A stretch of DNA of 64,000 nucleotides from Nitrospira sp. (GTDB lineage Bacteria > Nitrospirota > Nitrospiria > Nitrospirales > Nitrospiraceae), in NCBI GenBank assembly GCA_022226955.1, contig CP092079.1, positions 3,520,282 to 3,584,281 of the forward strand, read 5' to 3'. The position numbers and the translations under genes are program-made. The notes below the pieces were generated by a model that searched no databases, had not been told where the DNA came from, and saw nothing but the letters and a program-made list of their open reading frames with translations. Below, piece by piece: positions 27,438 through 39,999 of the stretch. Position 1 is the first letter of the stretch; the number at the start of each line of letters is the position of its first letter.

Positions 27438-28418
27438 ATGCTGAGCCGCGTTGCAAGCTCGATCTATTGGTTAAATCGCTACATCGAACGGGCGGAGAAC
27501 TATGCCCGGTTCATCGAGGTTAACCTGAATCTTTCCCTCGATCTGCCGAGAGGCACCGCGGAGCAATGGGAACCGCTGGTCGCCACAACGGGCGATCACG
27601 AGGTTTTTGCCCAGCGATACGGCAAGGCAACGAAGGAGGCCGTGATTGAATTTCTCACGGCCGACGCGGCAAACCCCAACTCCATTCAGGCCTGCCTTGT
27701 CGCCGCGCGGGAAAATGCGCGGTCCGTCAGGGAAATTATCTCCACGGACATGTGGGAACAGGTCAATCGGTTTCACTTGATGGTCAAAGGCGCGGTGTCC
27801 AACGGGCTGACCAGCCAGAACCTCCACTCGTTTCTGTCCGACGTCAAATCCGCTAGCCACCTGTTTCTCGGCAGCACCGACGCGACCATGTCTCACGGCG
27901 AGGGCTGGCACTTTGCCCGGCTCGGCCGGCTTCTCGAACGGGCGGACAAGACCTCCCGTATTCTTGACGTGAAATATTTTATGCTCCTTCCCACTGTAGC
28001 CGAAGTCGGCACGCCTTTCGATATCATTCAGTGGGCCGCGCTCTTGAAATCGGCCAGCGCGCTCGACATGTACCACAAGCATTTCGGACGCATTTCACCG
28101 GACGGCGTGGCCAGATTCCTGATTCTCGATTCGACATTCCCGCGCGCGATCCGCTATTGCCTCATCAAGAGCGAGGACTCGCTGCATGCTATTTCTGGGT
28201 CTGAGCATAGGTCCTATCAGAACCATGCGGACAAGCGGCTGGGACGCCTTCGGGCCGAACTGGATTTCGGCGACGTCGAGGAAAGCCTTGCAGACGGCCT
28301 CCACGAGTTCTTAGATCATTTCCAGACCCAGCTCAATCAGGTCGGAAACAGCATTTTCGACACATTCTTTGCGCCTCGCCCGATTCACAGTACATTGACA
28401 GGAGCGGAGACCCAATGA
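27438..28418 (+). CDS. Alpha-E domain protein
   Basis: The 326-residue all-helical protein starts MLSRVASSIYWLNRYIERAE, the signature of the alpha-E (DUF403) family. Further conserved parts are ARENARSVREIISTDMWEQV and the Glu/Arg-rich HFARLGRLLERADKTSRILD. The family always accompanies circularly permuted ATP-grasp proteins, but its activity has not been established to my knowledge. Its TGA overlaps the ATG of the next gene (ATGA), so it is translationally coupled to the Anbu protease. Confidence 0.92.
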   Translation: MLSRVASSIYWLNRYIERAENYARFIEVNLNLSLDLPRGTAEQWEPLVATTGDHEVFAQRYGKATKEAVIEFLTADAANPNSIQACLVAARENARSVREIISTDMWEQVNRFHLMVKGAVSNGLTSQNLHSFLSDVKSASHLFLGSTDATMSHGEGWHFARLGRLLERADKTSRILDVKYFMLLPTVAEVGTPFDIIQWAALLKSASALDMYHKHFGRISPDGVARFLILDSTFPRAIRYCLIKSEDSLHAISGSEHRSYQNHADKRLGRLRAELDFGDVEESLADGLHEFLDHFQTQLNQVGNSIFDTFFAPRPIHSTLTGAETQ

Positions 28419-29188
28419 CTTTTTGTTTAGGCATGAAAGTAGAAGACGGCTTGGTAGGCATTGCCGACACTCGCGTCACCACCGGGGCTGAATGCATCAC
28501 GGCTGGGAAAGTATCGATCCATCAGCATGGGCGGCATTCCATGTTTTTGATGACGTCTGGCCTTCGGTCCGTGCGGGACAAAGCCGTCACCTATTTCGAG
28601 GAAGCCATCAGCGAAGGCGATCAGACCTTCGACAAGCTATTCAAGGCGGTGAACGTCTTTGCCGCACAGATCCGCCGAGTGTCCGAAGAAGACGGAGACG
28701 CGCTCGATAAAGCCGGATTGGTTTTCAACCTGCACGCCTTGGTCGGGGGACAGCTGGAAAACGACCAGGAGCATAAACTTTACCTCATATATCCCCAAGG
28801 CAACTGGGTGGAGGTCAGCGAAGGCACCCCCTACTGCATCATCGGCGAGACTGGATATGGCAAACCGCTGCTAGATCGGGTGTTGAGATACAGCTCCAGC
28901 CTGGAGACCGCCATGAAAGTTGGCTTTCTGGCCTTCGATGCCACGCGGACCAGTTCAGCCAGCGTCGCATACCCCATCGATGTCGTCCTCTATCGGCACG
29001 GCACATTCGACATCATCGAGCATCGTTTCGGGAAAGACGACCTGGTTGAGATCTCCTCCTGGTGGCAATCACGCATTTGCGACTCAGTGGAAAAGCTGCC
29101 CTCGACCTGGGCGAATCGCCTGCTGGAGACCCTTCCGCAAGAAACCAGGCCTTCCGCCGCCGATCAAACGGGCACGGCAGCGCCGTAA
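28415..29188 (+). CDS. Anbu-type proteasome-related Ntn hydrolase
   Basis: Anbu is an HslV/proteasome beta-like peptidase. The 257-residue protein begins MTFCLGMKVEDGLVGIADTR; removing Met exposes Thr as the N-terminal nucleophile, with Asp in ADTR and Lys in AGKVSIH completing the set. The C-terminal extension (about residues 225-257, Pro/Ala-rich) is variable. In known Anbu operons a transglutaminase-like gene is often present besides ATP-grasp and alpha-E genes; none is seen here. Its natural substrate is unknown. Confidence 0.9.
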   Translation: MTFCLGMKVEDGLVGIADTRVTTGAECITAGKVSIHQHGRHSMFLMTSGLRSVRDKAVTYFEEAISEGDQTFDKLFKAVNVFAAQIRRVSEEDGDALDKAGLVFNLHALVGGQLENDQEHKLYLIYPQGNWVEVSEGTPYCIIGETGYGKPLLDRVLRYSSSLETAMKVGFLAFDATRTSSASVAYPIDVVLYRHGTFDIIEHRFGKDDLVEISSWWQSRICDSVEKLPSTWANRLLETLPQETRPSAADQTGTAAP

Positions 29189-29394
29189 CTCGCCTCACCT
29201 GCCTCACACTCCACCAGAAGAATCTTCTTCCTGACGCGACCGTACCTGGTTGCCGAAGCAGCATCGGTTATTGTCGCAGTCTAGGGCAATCCGCGCGTGC
29301 AACCGAGGCATCGCTTGTTGGCTACGGAGAGCGATGGAAAGAGAGCGTTGAATGGATGGAGTGAGGAGCGGCGCGGAACGATAAAAAGAATGTC

Positions 29395-29817
29395 TTATGC
29401 GTGACCGGACTTGTGCGCGCGGTCTGCGATCTTTTTTCTGAGACGGGCCTTTTCAAGACTGATCTCGGCCTCTTTGACTTCCGATGGCAACCCGCCGGCT
29501 TTCAGGCGCTGCTCGGCTTTTTCGACCGCCGCTTGGGCACGAGTCACATCGATATCTTCGGCCTTCTCGGCAATCTCGGCCATCACCGTGACTTTCGTCG
29601 GTGTCACTTCCGCATAGCCCCAGAGGATGGCCATGTAGTTCGTTTGCTCGCCGATGCGATAGCGGAGTTCGCCAACGCGCAGCGTGGACAGAAAGTAGCA
29701 ATGGCCAGGCAATACCCCGAACTCGCCTTCCGAGCCAGGCGCGATAACTTCATCCACCTGCTGACTCAGCAGCTGCTTCTCCGGAGTCACCACCTCTAAC
29801 AAAATCTTCCCAGCCAT
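29395..29817 (-). CDS. atpC: ATP synthase F1 subunit epsilon
   Basis: The 140-residue rotor-stalk subunit couples gamma rotation to the c-ring and can inhibit ATP hydrolysis. The N-terminal beta-sandwich is clear (LLEVVTPEKQLLSQQVDEVI, APGSEGEFGVLPGH), followed by a long C-terminal helical hairpin (DIDVTRAQAAVEKAEQRL). It is last in the operon. The 126-base gap after atpD is wider than elsewhere in the operon and contains a short GC hairpin (CGCGCGTTGCGCG). Confidence 0.95.
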   Translation of the reverse strand: MAGKILLEVVTPEKQLLSQQVDEVIAPGSEGEFGVLPGHCYFLSTLRVGELRYRIGEQTNYMAILWGYAEVTPTKVTVMAEIAEKAEDIDVTRAQAAVEKAEQRLKAGGLPSEVKEAEISLEKARLRKKIADRAHKSGHA

Positions 29818-29943
29818 ACTCTTCCCTTTTCCACCCTCTCAACAAGCGGGAGAATCGATTCGTCCTCCACTGCGCGCATGCAACGAGGGTCTTCCGAGAC
29901 CGCGCGTTGCGCGAGCAAGGAGGATGATCGGTGCGCCCGCTTT

Positions 29944-32294
<2,351 letters not shown>

Positions 32295-32338
32295 GCGTCT
32301 GAGCTCTCAACAGTCAGTCATCGGCTGCGCGCCGATGG

Positions 32339-33856
<1,518 letters not shown>

Positions 33857-33858
33857 GG

Positions 33859-34398
33859 CTACTCCTTCGTCAACAGGCTCTGCATGGCGCGCAAGCGACC
33901 TCGGACGGTGCTATCCACGACCGTGCTGCCGATAGAAATCTGCAGGCCCGCGAGGTAACTGGCGTCGGTCTGAAACGTGACATCCACGTCGCGCTTCAGA
34001 GTGTCGCGCAGACGCGTTTTAATACGGTCTTGTTCTGCCGGTGGGAGCGCGACGGCGCTCGACACCGTCACTTGCTGCGTGCCTTTGGATTGATCCACGA
34101 GCCGCCCGAAGGCATCGGCGATTTCCGGCAGAAATCCGATTCGATTTTTCTTCACCAGCTGTCCGATAAATGCCTTGCCAACCGAGGGGCATCCAAATCG
34201 CCCACCGACATCGGTCAACGCGGCAATTTTTTCATCTATGCCGAACACCGGAGACGCCACCACATGCCGGAGCGAGACGGACTCCCGCATGGCTTGCGAT
34301 AAACCATTGAGCGTACCCCGCATCGCTTCGATGGTGGAGGAATCGAGAAGCTCGAAGAGGGCTTTGGCGTAACGTCGCGCAACTGCTGTCTTAATCAC
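33859..34398 (-). CDS. atpH: ATP synthase F1 subunit delta
   Basis: The 179-residue stator subunit links the F1 head to the peripheral stalk. The N-terminal [14 protein letters not shown] and the C-terminal [20 protein letters not shown] are typical. It begins with GTG at 34398. Fo genes (atpB, atpE, atpF) are not upstream, where mscS is found instead, so this genome separates F1 from Fo. The 128-base gap upstream probably carries the atp promoter. Confidence 0.93.
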   Translation of the reverse strand: MIKTAVARRYAKALFELLDSSTIEAMRGTLNGLSQAMRESVSLRHVVASPVFGIDEKIAALTDVGGRFGCPSVGKAFIGQLVKKNRIGFLPEIADAFGRLVDQSKGTQQVTVSSAVALPPAEQDRIKTRLRDTLKRDVDVTFQTDASYLAGLQISIGSTVVDSTVRGRLRAMQSLLTKE

Positions 34399-34526
34399 AG
34401 TCCTAGTCCACTCACTTCCACAATGGGCACACGGATAATTGTCGTGCCGTCGGCACTAAAATAAGCGAGCCAAGCTACCACTGCCGGCGAGGAACTGTCA
34501 ACTCCACCGGGGGCACATTCGGGAAG

Positions 34527-35309
34527 TCACCTGGCAAGCACGATCTGCACGGGCGAGGGAAACTCGATTTGCGCCTCACAAAACCGCTCGACGATCGCCT
34601 TGCGGAGTTCGCCCTGCAACGATCCGTAGTGCTCGACCTGCGTCCAAGGGCTCACGGCAAGGGTGATGGCCGGCTGCCCCAATTGGCTCACCCCGACTCC
34701 CGCCTGCGGATCTTTGAGCACATGCACGTGACTGTCCACGATTTCGCGAATGATCGCCAGCGCTCGATTCAGGTCGGCTTTGTAAGACACCTCCACCGTG
34801 ACCTGCAACTGCCGGATCGTGCCGAAGTTGTGCAGAATTTCTCCCACCACCTTGCGGTTCGGAATGACGACGCGCGAGCGGTCGGAATGCATGAGAATGG
34901 TGGAGAAAATATCGATCATCACGACATCCCCATGAACGCCCAGCAAGGAGATGTGCTCGCCGACTTTGTACGGCTTCGTAAAGATGATCGAGAGTCCCGC
35001 CATGACATTGCTCAAGACACCTTGCAGCGCCAGGCCGATTCCCACGCCGGCCACGCCGATGCCCGCGACCAGCGGCGCAATCGGCACCCCCAGCGCTTCC
35101 AAGGCGATGACGGTCGTGAACAACAGCACGATGATTTTCACGATGCGGACGAGCAGCATCCGCACGGGCGGCTCCAGCGTCTGCCGCTCCAGCGCCTGCT
35201 GCATCAACTTGCCGGCCCAGCGGGCGAGCAAGAGGCCAGCCGAGAAAATCCCGATCGCCACGAGCGCCTGCAGACCGTACTTCATCGCGTATTCCATCAC
35301 GATATCCAT
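34527..35309 (-). CDS. mscS: Small-conductance mechanosensitive channel, MscS family
   Basis: The 260-residue channel opens under membrane tension to release solutes during hypo-osmotic shock. Three transmembrane helices are visible (about residues 12-33, 50-72 and 77-106); the third, AGIGVAGVGIGLALQGVLSN, has the Gly/Ala packing of the MscS pore helix. The cytosolic beta domain (SLLGVHGDVVMIDIFSTIL, VVIPNRKVVGEILHN) follows. It starts 33 bases after the AsmA-family gene on the same strand. Confidence 0.92.
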   Translation of the reverse strand: MDIVMEYAMKYGLQALVAIGIFSAGLLLARWAGKLMQQALERQTLEPPVRMLLVRIVKIIVLLFTTVIALEALGVPIAPLVAGIGVAGVGIGLALQGVLSNVMAGLSIIFTKPYKVGEHISLLGVHGDVVMIDIFSTILMHSDRSRVVIPNRKVVGEILHNFGTIRQLQVTVEVSYKADLNRALAIIREIVDSHVHVLKDPQAGVGVSQLGQPAITLAVSPWTQVEHYGSLQGELRKAIVERFCEAQIEFPSPVQIVLAR

Positions 35310-35342
35310 AACAAGACTCCCCCTCTATTCTCTCTCTACGTT

Positions 35343-36992
35343 CTAGCGGCTGAACAATCCCTTAAGCAGCTGCTTGCCTTCCTGCTCTAAATCTTTCGGC
35401 CTGGTCGTGCCTTTGAGCAAGCCGCCGATCGCCTCCTCCGCCTTCTGCTTGATTTGCTCCTGCACTTTTCCGGTCAGGCCCTTCATATCGAGTCCATAGG
35501 AAGGCGCGTCGAGCGTGCCGCCAATCAGCAGCGGCAAGGTCAGCCGCCCCTCCCTCACCGCCAGCCGCGCCACCGGCGAAGATCCAGCCACTTGCTGGCT
35601 CAGGGCCTCCGACAGCCGCAAGTTCACCGTCATATTGAGCGCATGATCGAATCCAATCGTCCCGCCACCGGTCGCTTGAAAATCATGGCTATCCATCAGC
35701 ATATTCTGCAATGTCACAACGCCCTGCTTGATGGCCAGATCCGTTTCAATCGTAGAAAACGCAGTCGCCTTCGCTTCGCCAATAGAGATGCCGGCAATCT
35801 TCAAAATCGACACTGCTTCCTGAAGAAGATTGACTCCATCGATCTGGCCATCCTTCACCGCGACATGGCCGGCGCCCTCCAATGCCCTGGTCAAATCCGG
35901 CATAGCAAAGCCCTGCCCATTCACCGAGAGATCCGCTCCGGCGGTTCCACGGATCGACACCGGCGTCTCCGCGACCGCCTCAATCGCGGGGCCGAGCTGC
36001 AAGCCTTGCGCGGCAAGCTTTCCATTGAACGGCGAAGCAGCAGCTCCCGAGACCAGCCCCCCTTGCGCCGCAATCGTTCCGCCAAAGAGCTCGAACGAAA
36101 GATCGCGAAGCTCCAAATTCTGCCCCTTCGTCTCCACCGCCAGTTTGAAATTCTTCACCTCGACCGGCTTCTTGAGCGGCAGCGTCATCGGCACATTGGC
36201 CGTATCGATAACCGGGGAGGTCAGCATAAGCGACGCCTGCGGCCCAGCCGTTTTACCCGTGATGGCAAACGACGTTTTTCCCAGGGCCAGCTGCATATTG
36301 ATGGCATCGATATCCACCGTCTCTTTCAATGGACCGAAGGTGCCGTCGAGCGACACCGGCACATTCAACGGGTGCACCACTGTGGCCAGATGAAGACTCG
36401 GCGTCTCCCCTAGATGAACCGACTCCAGCAGAAACTCCAGATCTTGCAACGTGTACTCGACCGGCTTGGCCTGCGAGCCATCGCGATAGGTCACCTTCCC
36501 GCCCGCAATAGACACGCGATCCACCGCCAGCAACGCGAGGATCTTTAGCGGACCATCCGGCGACGGCACCGGCGCGCGCGACGGCGTCTCCGGTGCGGCG
36601 ACACCCTTCCGCCCCAGCGTCGCGGCATTCAACACCCCGTTTTTATTTTTAATGACCGTGATCACCGGCTCACGCAGCGCGATCTCTTCGACTTCGACCT
36701 TGCCGCTCAGGAGCGGTATCAGCTTCACCCCGACGTCAATCGACGCAAGCGACACGAACGGACCCGTTCCAAACGCCGGATCCTCCAGCACCGTAAACCC
36801 CGCCACCCGCGCGCCTAATCGCGGCCAAATCGTCAGCCGAATATCCTCCAGCGTCACCTTGCGGTTCAACGCATCCTCAATCAGCGGGCGATATTGATCC
36901 TGATATTTATTCAGATCGACGATGAACGGAAGGAGCAACGCCACCCCGACCAGCACCGCGAGCAACACACCGATCCCAATCACGACTTTCAT
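35343..36992 (-). CDS. AsmA-family protein
   Basis: The 549-residue protein has one N-terminal transmembrane helix (VVIGIGVLLAVLVGVALLLPF) and a long periplasmic, beta-rich part with AsmA hallmarks: LTIWPRLGARVAGFTVLEDP near the N-terminus and, near the C-terminus, ALEGAGHVAVKDGQIDGVNL and TLQNMLMDSHDFQATGGGTI. AsmA-like proteins are implicated in phospholipid transport to, and biogenesis of, the outer membrane. It may form a transcript with mscS. Confidence 0.88.
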   Translation of the reverse strand: MKVVIGIGVLLAVLVGVALLLPFIVDLNKYQDQYRPLIEDALNRKVTLEDIRLTIWPRLGARVAGFTVLEDPAFGTGPFVSLASIDVGVKLIPLLSGKVEVEEIALREPVITVIKNKNGVLNAATLGRKGVAAPETPSRAPVPSPDGPLKILALLAVDRVSIAGGKVTYRDGSQAKPVEYTLQDLEFLLESVHLGETPSLHLATVVHPLNVPVSLDGTFGPLKETVDIDAINMQLALGKTSFAITGKTAGPQASLMLTSPVIDTANVPMTLPLKKPVEVKNFKLAVETKGQNLELRDLSFELFGGTIAAQGGLVSGAAASPFNGKLAAQGLQLGPAIEAVAETPVSIRGTAGADLSVNGQGFAMPDLTRALEGAGHVAVKDGQIDGVNLLQEAVSILKIAGISIGEAKATAFSTIETDLAIKQGVVTLQNMLMDSHDFQATGGGTIGFDHALNMTVNLRLSEALSQQVAGSSPVARLAVREGRLTLPLLIGGTLDAPSYGLDMKGLTGKVQEQIKQKAEEAIGGLLKGTTRPKDLEQEGKQLLKGLFSR

Positions 36993-37206
36993 GCGGCACC
37001 TCCCATTCCAAATGGCAGTATAGGAAACAGCACTTAGAGGGTCAAATGCGGAGAGAGAGGATTATCTGTGAGAACTCCGACGGTCCGAGGCGGGCAGGGG
37101 GTAACGGCTGAAAGAAACGGAATGGCGAAAAGTAGAATGTCTCCGTCGATATTCCGGCGCAAGCGTTCCCTTGATCTTTCCCTATCTGTGGGCTAGGCTT
37201 TCCATC

Positions 37207-37434
37207 ATGTCATACGAAGGCCGTATTACCATCGACCCGGCAAAGCGTGGCGGCAAACCCTGCATCAGGGGGTTGCGTATCACCGTGTACGATGTATTGG
37301 AATATCTCGCCTCAGGCATGAGCGAAGAAGAGATCCTGCGCGACTTTCCCGATCTGACACAGGATGATATTCGCGCCTGTCTCGAATTCGCCGCGGATCG
37401 GGAACGAAAACTGGTCTCTCTGCCACCCCGGTGA
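37207..37434 (+). CDS. DUF433 antitoxin
   Basis: The 75-residue protein is a typical DUF433 winged-helix-like protein: ITIDPAKRGGKPCIRGLRIT, YDVLEYLASGMSEEEILRDF and PDLTQDDIRACLEFAADRE. DUF433 genes are commonly paired with DUF5615 PIN-like toxins and act as antitoxin and repressor. Its TGA overlaps the GTG of the toxin gene, which couples their synthesis. The ATG at 37207 has only a weak ribosome-binding site. Confidence 0.9.
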   Translation: MSYEGRITIDPAKRGGKPCIRGLRITVYDVLEYLASGMSEEEILRDFPDLTQDDIRACLEFAADRERKLVSLPPR

Positions 37435-37763
37435 AGCTGCTCCTCGATCAAAACCTTTCTCACAGGCTCGTCAGCGCCCTGCGTCAGGAATATCCACACT
37501 CGCAACACGTTCGTCATGTGGGACTCAGTGAGGCCCCCGACGATGAGGTCTGGCATTATGCGGCCCAGCAGGGCTTCACCCTCGTCACCAAAGATGCGGA
37601 TTTTCACCAACGCAGCTTTCTCTTCGGCCATCCGCCCAAAGTAGTATGGATTCGCCGTGGAAATTGCTCGACAACCGCGATTGAACAGCTTCTGCGAATC
37701 CACCAGGCTCATCTCATCCAGTTTGCATCCGATCCGGACGGAGCCTTTCTCGTAGTCGAATAG
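37431..37763 (+). CDS. DUF5615 PIN-like toxin
   Basis: The 110-residue protein has the PIN-like acidic residues: MKLLLDQNLSHRLV with first Asp, SEAPDDEVWHYAAQQGFTLVT in the middle, and TKDADFHQRSF with the second Asp pair. Such proteins are predicted RNases (Mut7-C/VapC-like). It starts with GTG, overlapping the antitoxin stop. Its 3' end abuts a transposase relic. Confidence 0.88.
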   Translation: MKLLLDQNLSHRLVSALRQEYPHSQHVRHVGLSEAPDDEVWHYAAQQGFTLVTKDADFHQRSFLFGHPPKVVWIRRGNCSTTAIEQLLRIHQAHLIQFASDPDGAFLVVE

Positions 37764-37973
37764 CTCCATCCGGACTGCATACGAGTGATTGTCCATCATG
37801 CAGTAGGCAGGCAGCACTACCCGTACCAATCGACCACATGGGCGAGCAGCGCGAGAAACGTCGCGCGACCCTGACCATCCGTCACGATCTGTCACGATAT
37901 CCTCACGGATATTATCGCGACTCGTCGCGTAATAGACAGCGCCAGAAAATTCCAGGCGGAGCGGACGGGGCAT
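37764..37973 (-). pseudogene. REP-associated tyrosine transposase (RAYT) N-terminal relic
   Basis: The start MPRPLRLEFSGAVYYATSRD is the conserved N-terminus of RAYT/IS200-like Y1 transposases (usually MPRPLR.EFPGA.YHVTSRG), and AYCMMDNHSYA corresponds to the AYCLM.NHYH block. Between them, homology jumps frame (ATFLALLAHVVDWYG, then a stop). The catalytic-tyrosine half is gone; the frame runs antisense into the toxin gene. It is a decayed fragment. Confidence 0.85.
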
Positions 37974-38055
37974 GAGGGAGGAAGCTAGCAGTGCGAGCTA
38001 TGCGATTGCAGACATGCCCCTAAATGTCAGTCGTGATTTCGGCAGTCGATGGCAC

Positions 38056-38082
38056 ATAAGTCAATACTCATGTCTGGCCCCA
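38056..38082 (+). repeat. Dispersed repeat copy 2
   Basis: TAAGTCAATACTCATG is shared exactly with the minus strand at 2232-2257, followed by TCTGGCCCCAT against CTGACCCCAT. It lies 82 bases upstream of the RAYT relic start, where such elements often carry repeats. The remaining bases of 37974-38128 show nothing else. Confidence 0.6.
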
Positions 38083-38128
38083 TTACTATGAAAAGATTCC
38101 TGACCCCTTTGCAGTTCCCCATCCGAAA

Positions 38129-39052
38129 TCAATTCCACTTCACCCTTAGCCAATGATTCAGTTGCTCTCCGATGTTGAGTAGGGTAACAGCATGCGGTGA
38201 TGAATGGTTCAAATCGACTGCGATCTCTCTAGCACTATATGGCCTAGTAATCTCATATCGTTCGCCGGTTGATCTAAGGATTCTGGAAGGCTCTGTAATC
38301 ATGCAAGGCATCCCACCAAACCAAATCAGGCCGGCGATTTCCGGTCCAACATTTTCCCTATGTAAAGTCTCTGCGTAAGGCTGAATCAGATCAGTTAACT
38401 TTCGCGAAGCACTTGCAACACTCTGAGCGGACAGCAGCGTCCCTCGTGGACGGATAATCACTGAGGTATCGATGGCTATAATTCCCATACGGGGGACGGG
38501 GGCGCTAAGAATTTGCTTTCTTGCTTTGTCGACATTTCGCTCTACAGTGTCTGAAAATTGAGGCCGCTTACACTGGATATCGAATACTAGGCTCTGATGG
38601 CGAACGGTAACATCGCCAAACCAAAGACCGGTCTCGCCGATTCGGTTGATACCATCTACAGCCAAAACCTCACATCCCGCAGCCTGTAATCGTCCGGCAA
38701 CGAAAAAAGCAAACGCATTATTTCGAGGTCTATTGCTTGAAGCCGCTATATTCTCATTGTCTTGGATGAGCGGCCCGCTTTTGAGCGTCTCGGAGATCTT
38801 CTCTTTCAGGCCTGGAAACTCATCGATTCTGAGCGACCAGAGTTTATAGATTTCGGCAATATCAGTAGCCTCATGGTACGCCAATACATGCTCCTGACGA
38901 TCTCCTCTACCATCAAAAAAATCCGTGATGAGTTTGGCGTACTGAGTCGCTCGGCCCCGATCAATTTGAGCCCAAATGCACCCTTTCTCAAGTTGAGCGA
39001 CTAGCTCTGATGAATCGAATATCCTACTGCGCGTAGAAGGAGCGGTATTCAT
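38129..39052 (-). CDS. Unknown protein, possible PD-(D/E)XK-like nuclease fold
   Basis: The 307-residue protein is not recognised. A central block (FAFFVAGRLQAAGCEVLAVD, then FGDVTVRHQSLVFDIQCKRP) has the strand-Asp-strand-xxK order of restriction-like nucleases, with Gln where Glu is usual (QCK). The following helix (VERNVDKARKQIL) fits that fold. ATG at 39052 is chosen; TATAAT lies 9 bases upstream on the minus strand, so the mRNA could be nearly leaderless. It is AT-rich compared with dnaX and stands alone between the toxin-antitoxin patch and tRNA-Ser, suggesting acquisition. Nuclease function is inference. Confidence 0.55.
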   Translation of the reverse strand: MNTAPSTRSRIFDSSELVAQLEKGCIWAQIDRGRATQYAKLITDFFDGRGDRQEHVLAYHEATDIAEIYKLWSLRIDEFPGLKEKISETLKSGPLIQDNENIAASSNRPRNNAFAFFVAGRLQAAGCEVLAVDGINRIGETGLWFGDVTVRHQSLVFDIQCKRPQFSDTVERNVDKARKQILSAPVPRMGIIAIDTSVIIRPRGTLLSAQSVASASRKLTDLIQPYAETLHRENVGPEIAGLIWFGGMPCMITEPSRILRSTGERYEITRPYSAREIAVDLNHSSPHAVTLLNIGEQLNHWLRVKWN

Positions 39053-39391
39053 CTTGAATTGATTATACTCCAAGGTATGGTCCTCAGCTTGATTAACTTA
39101 CACGGTCAAACTTATAGTTTCAGGCCTTCCACATTCCTACACACGGCACGTTCGATTCGGCCGGCGAAATGATTTAGTCGCAAGTCTACAGATTTCGCCG
39201 TCGGAATCAGTTGCACGAGAAAAATCTCTCTCTACAATTCATCGGCTCGGGAAGTCGTTCGTTTATCCGTCTATCATCGACGGCCATATACTCATTGAGG
39301 AAAGAACGTTTACACAAACCCTGCCGCCATTGGTTCGCGCCTTGCCGCTCACCGGACCGCAATGCTACAATCCCGCTTCTCGTATGGGCGC

Positions 39392-39481
<90 letters not shown>

Positions 39482-39870
39482 TACAGCGAACCGGTGCGTG
39501 AACTCCCGAACGATCACCGGGGATATAGACGTCTCGAAAATATAGGGCGGGGTGGGAGTCGAACAGGGGGATCGTGGGGGATGTGTCCCTCGCGTGGGGA
39601 GCGTACGAGGGGGCTGGCCCTCTCGTAGGAGCGCGTGCGAAGCACCTACGCGCGACTTCGAATGCCCACCCTCTCCGCCATACAGCAAACCGGACTCAAC
39701 CTTGTTCGGCCTTAGCTGACTCGCTCAGTAGGCACCGGACATACCAGGCTGCTCAACATGGTCTTCGGCAAGGCCGCAAGAAGTTCAGGCCACGAGGCGT
39801 ACTCGGAGTACGTCGAGAGGATGGAACGACTGAGAACGACGCTGGAGGACATTTTCAGCAGCCTGAATTA
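39482..39870. repeat. Structured spacer with partial duplication of tRNA-Ser 3' end
   Basis: From 39657 the bases TTCGAATgCCCACCCTCTCC, then GCCATACAGCaAACCGG, repeat the T-arm, acceptor end and downstream flank of tRNA-Ser (39460-39496) with two differences. Between the copies are two hairpins: TACGAGGGGG/CCCTCTCGTA around 39604-39628 and GCGCGT/ACGCGC at 39630-39653. Further on, CGTACTC/GAGTACG (39798-39812) is another perfect short palindrome. No gene is recognised. The direct repeats look like an attachment-site duplication with little left between them. Confidence 0.65.
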
Positions 39871-39971
39871 GGGGCCGGGCCCTGTGCAACAAGACCCTGT
39901 GAACCCCGCCAGGTCCGGAAGGAAGCAACGGTAAGCGGTCAGTTTTGTGTGCCGCAGGATCACCTGGCCCC
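39871..39971 (+). ncRNA. ffs: Signal recognition particle RNA, small bacterial type
   Basis: The roughly 100-nt hairpin RNA has the SRP domain IV signature CAGGTCCGGAAGGAAGCAAC at 39910-39929 with the GGAA tetraloop and internal asymmetric loop. Its ends pair as GGGGCCGGG with CCTGGCCCC. It lies just upstream of dnaX, a common arrangement. With Ffh it targets membrane proteins to SecYEG. Confidence 0.93.
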
Positions 39972-39999
39972 GCTTCGTGTGCACGTGAGCCGCTCTGAC

